NCBI RefSeq assembly: GCF_042665595.1
Contig: NZ_JBHTCT010000035.1
Coordinates: forward strand, 88,849 to 152,848
Length of the DNA stretch: 64,000 bases
From: Bhargavaea changchunensis
GTDB lineage: Bacteria; Bacillota; Bacilli; Bacillales_A; Planococcaceae
Direction: 5' to 3'
The notes beneath the pieces are model-generated. The model ran no database searches. It worked only from the letters and a program-made list of their open reading frames with translations, and was not told where the DNA came from. Positions 1 through 8,155 of the stretch are shown piece by piece. The position numbers and the translations under genes are program-made. Numbering within the stretch: the first letter of the stretch is position 1; every line of letters begins with the position of its first letter.

Positions 1-158
1 TCATACCATGTGAACTGATTGTACTTTTCCTCGATCGGCCCGATGAACATGTCCATCCGCCGGCAGTCCGGACACCAGCTTGCGTCGAACTTGATCAGTG
101 ACTGTTCCGGGTTGTTGATGATTTCGTTGAATTGTTCAGCTGTCGTAATTTTTTTCAT
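1..158 (-). CDS. Thioredoxin-family protein, 3' end outside window
   Basis: Reading leftwards from ATG at 158 gives about 52 residues before the window edge. They begin MKKITTAEQFNEIINNPEQS and contain FDASWCPDC, a CPDC redox motif at the position of the thioredoxin CGPC site, followed by RRMDMFIGPIEEKY, which fits the helix after the active site. A GGGAGGG ribosome binding site lies just upstream of the start. The likely role is a small cytoplasmic thiol-disulfide oxidoreductase or thioredoxin-like protein. The C-terminus, including the cis-proline loop, is beyond the edge, so subfamily cannot be fixed. CPDC is not the classical thioredoxin motif, so a YtpP-like accessory thioredoxin is more likely than TrxA. 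Confidence 0.8.
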   Translation of the reverse strand, partial: MKKITTAEQFNEIINNPEQSLIKFDASWCPDCRRMDMFIGPIEEKYNQFTWY

Positions 159-219
159 CTCTATCCCTCCCATACGGATAGTGTACACTTTCCGGCGGGG
201 AAAGGGATAGCCACTTGTT

Positions 220-624
220 TCAGACGACCGGCGGGGCAGAGCCTTCAAATTTCTTGATGACGGTCTCGTAGTCCTGCCGTTTGGCGGCTTCCGGTTTCAT
301 CCAACCGTGGCGGGTGATCAGATCGCGCAGGTTCCGGCGGTTACTGTTGGAGTTTTGCAGGAAACTGGAAAGAAGGGATTCAAGTTTGCTGCTATACGTT
401 TCGTTGTCCGCTTCCTGATAGAGATGGCATAGCTGTTCCTCCATTCTGAGCAGTAGGATGGCCATTTCTTTATCATTAAGGGAACCGTCATTTTGGTCCT
501 GCTGATTATTTTGCTGATTATCCTGCTGATTATTGGAGGAGTCTCCGGATTCCTGCCCGTTTTTCTTATCGGCTTCCTGTTCCGTGTTCTGTTCCGCTTC
601 TTTGCCGGCTTCTTTTTCGCTCAT
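220..624 (-). CDS. Small hypothetical protein with Gln/Asn-rich linker, possibly coat-F-like
   Basis: 134 residues. The first ~50 are low-complexity, rich in Glu, Lys, Gln and Asn (runs such as NNQQDNQQNNQQDQ) and probably disordered. Residues ~50-134 are predicted helical: a leucine-rich segment (MAILLLRMEEQLCHLYQEAD) and a C-terminal part with RHGWMKPEAAKRQDYETV. A Tyr-rich helical domain ending in a GW-Pro motif recalls the CotF/YusN-like spore coat family that sits near fadN in B. subtilis, but I only see a loose resemblance. Its ATG overlaps the stop of the upstream gene by 4 nt (ATGA), so the pair is translationally coupled. Confidence 0.7.
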   Translation of the reverse strand: MSEKEAGKEAEQNTEQEADKKNGQESGDSSNNQQDNQQNNQQDQNDGSLNDKEMAILLLRMEEQLCHLYQEADNETYSSKLESLLSSFLQNSNSNRRNLRDLITRHGWMKPEAAKRQDYETVIKKFEGSAPPVV

Positions 625-896
625 TGTGCCTGGTCCCTCTCTTTCTTCAGGAATTCAAGGATGTCACTTGCCTGCTTCAGATGATCCTTTTGGATACTCT
701 CGAATTCTTTCTTCAGATCGGGAAGTTTTGTCGAGGCAGCAGCCGCTCCATACATTTTAGCGCAGAGCTTGCTGAGCTCCATGATCTGCGCAAGATCTCC
801 TATGTTCCGCACAGTGACGGTATCAGTCTTGAACAACTCGGGATTCGGCTTGGATTGGTTCCCGGTTTTGATGGCCGGCTTGGAGAAGATGCCCAT
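621..896 (-). CDS. Small helical hypothetical protein, coupled to downstream gene
   Basis: 91 residues with an AGGAGG site seven bases upstream of the ATG at 896. The N-terminus (MGIFSKPAIKTGNQSKPNPE) is basic and Pro/Asn-rich; the rest looks like two amphipathic helices (around IMELSKLCAKMYGAAAAS and LKKEFESIQKDHLKQASDIL) with a charged tail. No signal peptide, membrane segment or recognisable motif. It is first of a two-gene minus-strand unit with the Gln/Asn-rich gene and divergent from fadN. Function unknown; a partner of the possible coat-like neighbour is an inference from coupling only. Confidence 0.7.
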   Translation of the reverse strand: MGIFSKPAIKTGNQSKPNPELFKTDTVTVRNIGDLAQIMELSKLCAKMYGAAAASTKLPDLKKEFESIQKDHLKQASDILEFLKKERDQAQ

Positions 897-987
897 GTCA
901 GGTCCTCCTCTTATACATGATTTAAAGGTAGGATGCCCTGATGATTTAAAAAGATGAGCGGAAATTCATTTTTTTCGATTGGCCATG

Positions 988-1016
988 TTGCACATTGTGG
1001 TGAAATATTCTAAACT
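988..1016 (+). promoter_or_regulatory. Sigma-A-type promoter of the fad operon
   Basis: TTGCAC (988-993), a 17-base spacer and TAAACT (1011-1016) form a plausible vegetative promoter. Transcription would begin near 1023, placing the FadR-like operator about 30 bases into the transcript. Confidence 0.5.
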
Positions 1017-1053
1017 ATGAATAAAGCAATTGCCTATTTTTTTGGCAATGAAA

Positions 1054-1071
1054 TGAATGAGCATTCATTCA
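1054..1071. promoter_or_regulatory. FadR operator upstream of fadN
   Basis: The 18-base palindrome TGAATGAGCATTCATTCA has TGAATGA and TCATTCA arms around four central bases. It matches the known Bacillus FadR (YsiA) consensus TGAATGANTANTCATTCA except at one central position. In B. subtilis long-chain acyl-CoA releases FadR from such sites, derepressing fadN-fadA-fadE; the same control is inferred here. Confidence 0.85.
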
Positions 1072-1091
1072 AAGTAGAAGGAGGCAATCAC

Positions 1092-3479
1092 GTGGCTCAC
1101 CAAATCAATAAGGCCGCTGTCATCGGCTCCGGAGTTATGGGCTCCGGTATCGCGGCACATCTTGCGAACATCGGCATTCCGGTTCTTTTGCTGGACATTG
1201 TGCCGAATAAGCTGACAGCTGAAGAGGAAGCAAAAGGTCTTACGCTTGAAGACAGCAAAGTCCGCAACAGGCTGACAGACCAGGCCCTCAAAAACATGAA
1301 AAAGCAGAAGCCGGCGCCGCTTGCGTCAACGGAAAGCCTTTCACGCATCTCGACAGGTAACCTCGAAGATGATCTCGGAAAGCTGAAGGACGTTGACTGG
1401 ATCATTGAAGTGGTCGTTGAAAACTTGGAGATCAAGAAAGCGCTTTACGACAAAATTGAAGGGGTCCGATCGGAGCATGCGATTGTATCCTCGAACACAT
1501 CGGGCATCAGCATCGAAGCGATGGCGGAAGGGCGTTCGGAAGGCTTCCGCAAACATTTTCTCGGCACCCACTTCTTTAACCCGCCGCGCTATCTGAAGTT
1601 GCTCGAAGTCATCCCGACGAAAGAGACTGCGCCTGAAGTGTTGGACTTCATCGTCCGATTCGGAGAAGACCGGCTCGGCAAGGGGGTTGTCATCGCAAAG
1701 GACACGCCGAATTTCATCGGCAACCGGATCGGGACATACGGGCTTCTGATCACACTGCGTGAGATGATCGGGCGCGGCTACTCGGTCGGAGAAGTCGATT
1801 CCGTCACCGGGACGCTGATCGGCCGTCCGAAGTCTGCCACTTTCCGGACGCTCGATGTCGTCGGCCTGGACACATTCGTCCATGTCGCGAAAAACGTATT
1901 TGACCAGACGGAAGGCGAGGAGAAGGAAGTGTTCCGCACACCGGACTTCCTCGTGAAGATGGTCGAAAACGGATGGTTGGGCGCCAAATCGAAGCAGGGC
2001 TTTTATCTGAAGGAAGGCAAGGAGATCAGGGAAATCGATCCTGCCACCCTCGAGTACTCGCCTCAGAAGAAATTGAAAGCGGCTTCTATTGAAATGGCAA
2101 AGCAGCAAAAAGGTGAGGCCAGGCTGAAGACGCTCGTTTACGCGAAAGACCGTGCCGGGGAAATCCTCTGGAACATCCTGGCTCCTACACTCCTGTATTC
2201 CGCGGAGAAGGTCGGGGAGATTGCGGACGATATCGTTTCAATTGATAACGCGATGAAATGGGGCTTCGGCTGGAAACAGGGTCCGTTTGAGATTTGGGAT
2301 TCCATCGGTGTCGGGAAGTCGGTCGGCCGGATGAAGGAGGAAGGCCGGGACATACCTGCATTTGTCCAGAAGATGCTGGATTCAGGAAACACCTCTTTCT
2401 ATCAGGATGAAGAAGGAGTTCTGACGTACTTCGACGGTGACGGCTACTCCTCCGTACAGATCAATGACAAAGAGATCGACCTGAGAAAGTGGAAAGCCGG
2501 CAATGGTGTCATCAGGAAAAATGCCGGAGCCAGCCTGATTGATCTGGGTGATGGCATTGCACTGCTCGAGTTCACCTCCCAGGCGAATTCACTTGGTCCT
2601 GACGTCATCAAAATGCTCCTCGACTCTCTGGAGGAAATAGAAAACAACGATGGATACAAGGGACTCGTCATCGCCAACCAGGGCAAGAACTTCTCGGTTG
2701 GGGCGAATCTCGGCATGATCCTCATGGAAGCACAGGACGATAACATCTTCGAACTGGACTTCATGATCAAGTCCTTCCAGGATGCCATGATGAAGGTCCG
2801 CTATTCGAAAAAGCCGGTCGTCGTCGCACCGCACGGCATGACACTTGGCGGCGGCGCGGAGATCACGCTGCCTGCCGCACATATCCAGGCGACGATGGAA
2901 ACGTACATCGGGCTCGTTGAAACCGGTGTCGGCCTGATTCCGGGCGGGGGCGGCAACATCAGCCTATACCGTAAGCATCTTGAAGGGATGCCGAACGGAG
3001 TCAAGGCGGACTACGTCGACATCGCGGCGAAAGTGTTCGAGACGATTGCCATGGCGAAAGTTTCGACATCCGGAGCGGAAGCGCGCGAGAACAATTTCCT
3101 CGGCAAGACGGATGGCGTCAGTGCCAACCGTGATCATCAGATCTATGATGCGAAGCAGGCAGCGATTGCACTTTACGAAGCGGGTTACACGGCGCCTTCC
3201 AAGCGGACCGTCCCTGTTTCGGGCGAACCGGGCTATGCTGCGATGATTGTCGGTGCGGAAGGCATGCACCTTTCCGGATACATCAGCGACCACGACTTGA
3301 AGATTGCAAAGAAACTGGCTTACGTGCTGTCCGGCGGCAAAGTGCCGTACGGTACGGAAGTTGATGAACAGTACATGCTCGACCTTGAGCGGGAAGCGTT
3401 CCTGCAGCTTGTGGCGGAACCGATATCGCAGCAGCGGATGCAGCACATGCTCGTGAAAGGCAAGCCGCTCCGCAACTGA
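1092..3479 (+). CDS. fadN: 3-hydroxyacyl-CoA dehydrogenase / enoyl-CoA hydratase
   Basis: 795 residues from GTG 1092, chosen because GAAGGAGG sits eight bases upstream; the in-frame codon at 1017 would place the FadR operator inside the gene. The N-terminal half is the NAD-binding 3-hydroxyacyl-CoA dehydrogenase, with Rossmann motif GSGVMGSGIAAHLA near residue 12, then FFNPPRYLKLLEVIP and the KDTPNFIGNRIG substrate-domain motif. The C-terminal half has crotonase features: the NQGKNFSVGANL segment and oxyanion-loop segments HGMTLGGGAEITL and GLIPGGGGN. It catalyses the hydration and second oxidation steps of beta-oxidation in the cytosol. Length and order match B. subtilis FadN (YusL). First gene of fadN-fadA-fadE. 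Confidence 0.96.
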   Translation: MAHQINKAAVIGSGVMGSGIAAHLANIGIPVLLLDIVPNKLTAEEEAKGLTLEDSKVRNRLTDQALKNMKKQKPAPLASTESLSRISTGNLEDDLGKLKDVDWIIEVVVENLEIKKALYDKIEGVRSEHAIVSSNTSGISIEAMAEGRSEGFRKHFLGTHFFNPPRYLKLLEVIPTKETAPEVLDFIVRFGEDRLGKGVVIAKDTPNFIGNRIGTYGLLITLREMIGRGYSVGEVDSVTGTLIGRPKSATFRTLDVVGLDTFVHVAKNVFDQTEGEEKEVFRTPDFLVKMVENGWLGAKSKQGFYLKEGKEIREIDPATLEYSPQKKLKAASIEMAKQQKGEARLKTLVYAKDRAGEILWNILAPTLLYSAEKVGEIADDIVSIDNAMKWGFGWKQGPFEIWDSIGVGKSVGRMKEEGRDIPAFVQKMLDSGNTSFYQDEEGVLTYFDGDGYSSVQINDKEIDLRKWKAGNGVIRKNAGASLIDLGDGIALLEFTSQANSLGPDVIKMLLDSLEEIENNDGYKGLVIANQGKNFSVGANLGMILMEAQDDNIFELDFMIKSFQDAMMKVRYSKKPVVVAPHGMTLGGGAEITLPAAHIQATMETYIGLVETGVGLIPGGGGNISLYRKHLEGMPNGVKADYVDIAAKVFETIAMAKVSTSGAEARENNFLGKTDGVSANRDHQIYDAKQAAIALYEAGYTAPSKRTVPVSGEPGYAAMIVGAEGMHLSGYISDHDLKIAKKLAYVLSGGKVPYGTEVDEQYMLDLEREAFLQLVAEPISQQRMQHMLVKGKPLRN

Positions 3480-3507
3480 GCGGAAGGCAGACAGAGGAGG
3501 ATGAACC

Positions 3508-4683
3508 ATGCGTGAAGCAGTGATTGTGGCCGGCGCGAGGACGCCGGTCGGAAAAGCAAAGAAAGGATCCCTTGCAACGGTCCGCCCGGACGACTTTGCC
3601 GCTCTTACGGTGAAAGAGACGCTCAGGCGAGCCGGGGGCTACGACGGACCGATCGATGACTTCATCGTCGGGTGCGCCATGCCGGAAGCGGAACAGGGCA
3701 TGAACGTCGCCCGCCTGATCGGCGGACTTGCCGGACTGCCGGATACAGTGCCGGCAGTGACGGTCAACCGGTTCTGCTCGTCCGGTCTCCAGACAATCGC
3801 AACCGGTGCGCAACAAATCATGCTCGGCCATGCGGATACCATACTCGCGGGCGGTACCGAATCGATGAGCATGGTGCCGATGATGGGCAACACGATCCGC
3901 CCGAACGCAACCCTTGCGGAAACCGCGCCTGAATATTACATGGGCATGGGCCATACGGCGGAGCAGGTCGCAATGAAATACGGAGTGAGCCGTGAGGACC
4001 AGGATGCATTCGCGGTCCGCTCCCATGAGCGTGCCGCCGCCGCCATCCGGGAAGGCAAATTCAAGGATGAGATCGTGCCGGTCGAAGTGATCCGCCGCAC
4101 GGTCGGACCGGATGGCAAGCTGAAGGAAGGAACCTTCACCTTCGATATGGATGAAGGCGTACGCGAAGGCACCAACATGGAAACCCTCGCGAAGCTGCGT
4201 CCGGCGTTCAACGTGAAAGGGACGGTCACTGCGGGGAACGCTTCCCAGACATCGGACGGAGCGGGTACGGTCCTGATCATGGACCGTGAAAAGGCGGAGG
4301 CGGAAGGGCTGAAGCCGATCGCCAAGTTCCGCTCGTTCGCAGTCGGCGGTGTTCCGCCGGAAGTGATGGGCATCGGCCCGATCGAGGCCGTACCGAAAGC
4401 GCTGAAGCTTTCCGGCCTGTCGGTCGAAGACATCAACCTGTGGGAGCTTAATGAAGCTTTCGCCTCACAATCGATCCAGGTCATCCGCCATCTTGGCCTC
4501 GATGAAGACAAAGTCAACGTCAACGGCGGCGCCATCGCGCTCGGTCACCCGCTTGGCGCGACAGGCACAATCCTGACGCTGAAGCTCATGAACGAGCTCA
4601 AGCGCCGCAACGAACAGTTCGGCGTCGTCACCATGTGCATCGGCGGAGGAATGGGAGCCGCCGGCGTATTCGAAATGTTGTAA
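3508..4683 (+). CDS. fadA: Acetyl-CoA acyltransferase (3-ketoacyl-CoA thiolase)
   Basis: 391 residues, typical thiolase length. The acylated cysteine is in NRFCSSGLQ (Cys90); the second active-site region has NEAFA, GGAIALGHPLGATG (catalytic His) and CIGGGMGAAG (general-base Cys). It cleaves 3-ketoacyl-CoA with CoA to give acetyl-CoA and a shortened acyl-CoA. It lies 28 bases after fadN with AGAGGAGG upstream of its ATG, so it is cotranscribed. Nearly 300 bases of structured repeat DNA separate it from fadE, an unusually wide gap for this operon. Confidence 0.96.
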   Translation: MREAVIVAGARTPVGKAKKGSLATVRPDDFAALTVKETLRRAGGYDGPIDDFIVGCAMPEAEQGMNVARLIGGLAGLPDTVPAVTVNRFCSSGLQTIATGAQQIMLGHADTILAGGTESMSMVPMMGNTIRPNATLAETAPEYYMGMGHTAEQVAMKYGVSREDQDAFAVRSHERAAAAIREGKFKDEIVPVEVIRRTVGPDGKLKEGTFTFDMDEGVREGTNMETLAKLRPAFNVKGTVTAGNASQTSDGAGTVLIMDREKAEAEGLKPIAKFRSFAVGGVPPEVMGIGPIEAVPKALKLSGLSVEDINLWELNEAFASQSIQVIRHLGLDEDKVNVNGGAIALGHPLGATGTILTLKLMNELKRRNEQFGVVTMCIGGGMGAAGVFEML

Positions 4684-4695
4684 GTAAGTGCGAAG

Positions 4696-4925
4696 GGTGG
4701 CTGCCCAGGCCCGCCAGGCATAAGGGGACATGCGCAGCGGATCCTGATCCGCGGAGTGTTGCCACTTATGACCCCGAGGGCCTGCCGCCCGCAGCCGGAT
4801 AGCGTAAAAGCGGAGAGCGGTTGGTCATGGGCGACAGGCATAAGACGACCTGCGCAGTGAGGCCTGCCTCATGGAGCGGGACGGCTTGTGACCCGGGCCC
4901 GTACTGCCTGGAGCTGGCCACCGGA
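4696..4925 (+). repeat. Tandem pair of imperfect structured repeats with covarying hairpins
   Basis: Two related units of about 70 bases lie between fadA and fadE. Each begins GGCATAAG (4717 and 4837), continues GAC(A/C)TGCGCAG, has a six-base-pair hairpin with loop CCTG, then GGAG and a closing CTT(A/G)TGACCC. The hairpin is GCGGAT/ATCCGC (4737-4752) in unit 1 and GTGAGG/CCTCAT (4857-4872) in unit 2: stems differ at most positions but stay paired. GGCATAAG can pair with CTTATG or CTTGTG, and unit 1 has further outer arms (CAGGCCC with GGGCCTG, GGCTGC with GCAGCC). The region has no credible reading frame. It may shape fadA-fadE mRNA stability or be a mobile palindromic element. Confidence 0.75.
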
Positions 4926-4983
4926 AATATGATCAGCAACCTGATTGATAACAAAACGAAAAAAGAACAGGGAGGAAACGAAT

Positions 4984-6771
4984 ATGGCTGAAACGCAAGA
5001 CAAGGCACTCGTCAAAGGCGGGGCATTCCTCATCGAGGACATCGATGCGGACCAGGTGTTCACGCCGGAGGATTTCACGGAAGAGCATAAGATGATCGCA
5101 AAGACGACGGAGGAGTATGTCAAGAACGAAGTCATCCCGGTCATCGACAAACTGGAAAACCATGAGTTCGAAAACTCCGTGCGGCTTCTGAAATCCGCTG
5201 GGGAACTCGGCCTTCTCGGAGCGGACATTCCGGAGGAATACGACGGCTTCGGACTTGATAAAATCTCGTCTGCGCTCATCACCGAAAAGATGTCCGTCGC
5301 CGGCGGGTTCTCCATTACACACGGGGCCCACGTCGGCATCGGCACGCTTCCGATTGTCCTCTTCGGCAACGAAGAGCAGAAGCAGAAATACCTGCCAGCT
5401 TCGGTTACGGCAGAAAAAATCTTCGCTTATGCACTCACTGAGCCGGGCTCCGGTTCGGACGCGCTCGGCGCGCGTACAACTGCGAAACTCAATGAGGCGG
5501 GCACACACTATATCCTCAACGGTGAAAAACAGTGGATCACAAACTCCGGCTTTGCAGATGTCTTTGTCGTTTATGCCAAGATTGACGGTGAACATTTCAC
5601 GGCATTCATCGTCGAGAAGGATTATCCGGGCGTTTCCGTCGGTGCCGAAGAAAAGAAGATGGGGATCAAGTCTTCTTCGACACGTACTCTTATCCTCCAG
5701 GATGCGGAAGTGCCGGTCGAAAACCTTCTCGGTGAAAAGGGACGCGGCCATGCGATCGCATTCAACATCCTGAACATCGGACGCTACAAACTTGGTGTGG
5801 GCGGTGTCGGCGGTTCCAAGCGGGCACTTGAACTGGCGATCAAATACACGAATGAGCGCCAGCAGTTCAAGCGCAGCATCGCTTCCTTCAACCTGACAAA
5901 GGAAAAAATTGCAACGCTTGCATCCGAGCTGTATGCGACGGAAAGTCTGATCTATCGCACGGTCGGCTACTTTGATGACCGCATGGGCCAGATGAGCGAG
6001 GAAGACCAGAAAGACGGCCGCAAGATCGCCCAGGCGATCGCGGAATATGCCATCGAATGCTCCATCAACAAAGTCGTCGGTTCAGAGACACTTGATCATG
6101 TCGTCGACGAAGCGGTCCAGCTGCACGGCGGATACGGCTACATGCAGGAGTATGAAGTCGAGCGCGCGTACAGGGACTCCCGCATCAACCGCATCTTCGA
6201 GGGTACGAACGAGATCAACCGCCTTCTCGTACCCGGTACGTTCCTTAAGAAAGCCCTGAAAGGGGAGCTTCCGCTTCTCCAGAAGGCCCAGTCGCTTCAG
6301 GAAGAGCTGCTCATGATGATGCCGGAAGAACCGGGCGATGAAGCACTTGCGCAGGAGAAAATCCTGGTGAAGAACGCCAAGAAAATCGGCCTTCTCACTG
6401 CGGGCATGGCAGCACAGCGATTCGGCACGAAGCTTGAAGACGAGCAGGAAGTCCTTGTCAACATCGCCAACATCGCCAATGACATCTTCGCGATGGAATC
6501 CGCTTTGCTCCGCTCTGAAAAGGCGATCCGCCGCGCTGGAGAGGAGAAGTCTCGCCAGAAGGTTCTCTATACGGAAATCTTCTGCCAGGAAGCGATGCAG
6601 CGCATCGAACAGGAAGCGAAAGAAGTGCTCGTCGCGTCTGTCGAGGGAGACAACCAGCGCATGATGCTGTCTGCTCTCCGCAAACTCACCCGCTACACGC
6701 CGAAGAACCTGATTCCTCTGAAGCGCGAAGCGGCAGACAAGCTGAACGAAGCCCTGAAATACACAGTCTGA
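4984..6771 (+). CDS. fadE: Acyl-CoA dehydrogenase
   Basis: 595 residues from ATG 4984, preceded by GGGAGGAAACG; B. subtilis FadE has almost the same length. The FAD/acyl-CoA fold is clear: YALTEPGSGSDALGART, NGEKQWITNSGFADVFVVYA, then the C-terminal helical domain with QLHGGYGYMQEYEVERAYRD and RINRIFEGTNEINR, which carries the region of the catalytic glutamate. An extra ~170-residue helical C-terminal extension is typical of this long FadE/VLCAD-like class. It performs the first oxidation of beta-oxidation, passing electrons to ETF. Last gene of the fad operon, closed by a terminator. Confidence 0.95.
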   Translation: MAETQDKALVKGGAFLIEDIDADQVFTPEDFTEEHKMIAKTTEEYVKNEVIPVIDKLENHEFENSVRLLKSAGELGLLGADIPEEYDGFGLDKISSALITEKMSVAGGFSITHGAHVGIGTLPIVLFGNEEQKQKYLPASVTAEKIFAYALTEPGSGSDALGARTTAKLNEAGTHYILNGEKQWITNSGFADVFVVYAKIDGEHFTAFIVEKDYPGVSVGAEEKKMGIKSSSTRTLILQDAEVPVENLLGEKGRGHAIAFNILNIGRYKLGVGGVGGSKRALELAIKYTNERQQFKRSIASFNLTKEKIATLASELYATESLIYRTVGYFDDRMGQMSEEDQKDGRKIAQAIAEYAIECSINKVVGSETLDHVVDEAVQLHGGYGYMQEYEVERAYRDSRINRIFEGTNEINRLLVPGTFLKKALKGELPLLQKAQSLQEELLMMMPEEPGDEALAQEKILVKNAKKIGLLTAGMAAQRFGTKLEDEQEVLVNIANIANDIFAMESALLRSEKAIRRAGEEKSRQKVLYTEIFCQEAMQRIEQEAKEVLVASVEGDNQRMMLSALRKLTRYTPKNLIPLKREAADKLNEALKYTV

Positions 6772-6787
6772 TACGGACAGTACTATA

Positions 6788-6826
6788 GCCCGGACTGCTT
6801 CTTGAGCAGAACGGGCATTCTTTTTG
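6788..6826 (+). terminator. Rho-independent terminator of the fad operon
   Basis: GCCCG and CGGGC arms with inner CTGCT/AGCAG pairing, followed by a T-rich tract (6817-6825), 16 bases after the fadE stop. Confidence 0.8.
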
Positions 6827-6865
6827 TTATACTGACTTCAAGAGAAGATGCAGGGAGGCAAGGGA

Positions 6866-7222
6866 ATGGCAATCACCTATTATGGGTATCCGAAGTGCAC
6901 CACCTGCCGAAAGGCGAAAAAGTGGCTGGATGATCACGGAGTGGCCTATGAGGAAGTCGATATCAAGGAGGCTCCCCCTTCGGAGGAACAGCTCCGGGAA
7001 ATCATATCGGCCAGCGGACTCGAACTGAAGAAATTTTTCAACACAAGCGGTAAAGTCTATCGCGAAGGCGGGCTCAAGGACCGGCTTCCGGAAATGGCGG
7101 AAGATGAGAAGGTCCGTCTTCTCGCTTCAGACGGGATGCTTCTCAAACGTCCGATCGTCTATGATGGTGAAAAGGCGACAGTCGGTTTCCGTGAAGCGGA
7201 CTTTGAAGCTGCATGGAATTAA
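6866..7222 (+). CDS. yusI: ArsC/Spx-family protein (YusI-like)
   Basis: 118 residues, the length of B. subtilis YusI. The start at 6866 is set by AGGGAGG at 6851-6857. The N-terminus YYGYPKCTTCRKAKKWLDD has the thioredoxin-fold CxxC (CTTC) of the ArsC/Spx superfamily, followed by DIKEAPPSEEQL and the C-terminal LLKRPIVYDGEKATVGF conserved in the family. A real arsenate reductase or Spx role is not implied; the B. subtilis homologue is uncharacterised. It follows the fad terminator, so it is transcribed separately. A TATACT-like element lies at 6828, but without a well-spaced -35. Confidence 0.9.
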   Translation: MAITYYGYPKCTTCRKAKKWLDDHGVAYEEVDIKEAPPSEEQLREIISASGLELKKFFNTSGKVYREGGLKDRLPEMAEDEKVRLLASDGMLLKRPIVYDGEKATVGFREADFEAAWN

Positions 7223-7297
7223 GCGACTATTGAGTTTCCTGCCGCCGTATGGCAAACTGAGATGGGTAGATATTTTAAACTTCCTGGAGGGGTCAGA

Positions 7298-7678
7298 ATG
7301 AGCACACCAACAGAACTTCGCTACTCCGAAGAACACGAATGGGTAAAGACGGAAGACGGCAAGGCGCGCATCGGCATCACACATTTCGCACAGGCGGAAC
7401 TCGGTGACATCGTATTTGTCGAGCTTCCTGAAGTCGGCGATGAAATCAAGGCGGACGAGCCTTTCGGCAGCGTTGAATCCGTCAAGACGGTTTCCGAGCT
7501 TTACGCACCGATCAGCGGCACAGTAGTTGAAGTGAACGAAGATCTCGAGGACAGCCCTGAGTTCGTCAACGAATCTCCTTATGAAAAGGCATGGATGGTC
7601 GTTGTTGAACCTTCCGACTCTTCGGAGATCGACAAACTCATGTCCGCCGAACAATACGATCAAATGACGCAGGGCTGA
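7298..7678 (+). CDS. gcvH: Glycine cleavage system H protein
   Basis: 126 residues, normal for GcvH. Start at ATG 7298 with GGAGGGG upstream. RYSEEHEWVKTEDG and the lipoylation motif ESVKTVSELYAP are present, with the lipoyl lysine at about residue 63. The lipoyl arm shuttles the aminomethyl group between P, T and L proteins; in Bacillales GcvH is also the lipoate/octanoate donor for relay to 2-oxoacid dehydrogenases, which links it to lipA at 30 kb. The other gcv genes are not in the window, as in B. subtilis. A terminator follows directly. Confidence 0.97.
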   Translation: MSTPTELRYSEEHEWVKTEDGKARIGITHFAQAELGDIVFVELPEVGDEIKADEPFGSVESVKTVSELYAPISGTVVEVNEDLEDSPEFVNESPYEKAWMVVVEPSDSSEIDKLMSAEQYDQMTQG

Positions 7679-7690
7679 CCTGCATGCAGG

Positions 7691-7717
7691 AAACGCCGGC
7701 ATCTTCCGGCGTTTTTT
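7691..7717 (+). terminator. Terminator after gcvH
   Basis: AACGCCGG/CCGGCGTT stem followed by six T residues. Confidence 0.88.
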
Positions 7718-7807
7718 GCATCTTCTAATATAAAGGACCGCGACCGGAAACGGCGCCTGTTCCGGATGCGGCCCGATATCAAATGGTGTGCTCGCGGAGG
7801 GATCAGG

Positions 7808-8146
7808 ATGACCGATAAAGTGATCGTCGTCGAAGGCAACTCTGACAGGAAACGGATCGCCCCGCTTTTGGATGAACCGGTGGATATCATCTGCACAAAC
7901 GGGACGGCAAGCCCGACAAGGATTGAAGAACTTCTTGAACCGTATGAAGGAGCGGACATATTCGCATTTTTCGATGCGGACCGTTCCGGTGAGAAACTGC
8001 GTGCGCTTCTCAGGCGGGAGTACCCGGAAGCACGTCATCTCTATACGGACCGGGTCTACCGGGAGGTGGCGACCACGCCACTCCGGGTACTGGCGGAAGA
8101 ACTGCTTTCGGCAAACATCGAGATTAAGACAGAATTTCTGCTGTAA
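7808..8146 (+). CDS. yusF: Small Toprim-domain protein (YusF-like)
   Basis: 112 residues from ATG 7808, preceded by GGAGGGATC. The N-terminus KVIVVEGNSDRKRI has the Toprim glutamate (VEG), and FAFFDADRSGEKLR carries the DxD metal-binding pair; together these form a minimal Toprim fold like RNase M5/OLD-type nucleases or primases. Such single-domain proteins are thought to act on RNA or DNA with Mg2+, but the substrate is unknown. Position between gcvH and yusE matches B. subtilis yusF. It shares a short transcript with the next gene, with only nine bases between them. Confidence 0.88.
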   Translation: MTDKVIVVEGNSDRKRIAPLLDEPVDIICTNGTASPTRIEELLEPYEGADIFAFFDADRSGEKLRALLRREYPEARHLYTDRVYREVATTPLRVLAEELLSANIEIKTEFLL

Positions 8147-8155
8147 AGGATGAGC

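Noticed and set aside
1341..2108. 255-residue minus-strand frame inside fadN
   Set aside because: Shadow ORF; composition typical of antisense translation and no ribosome site.
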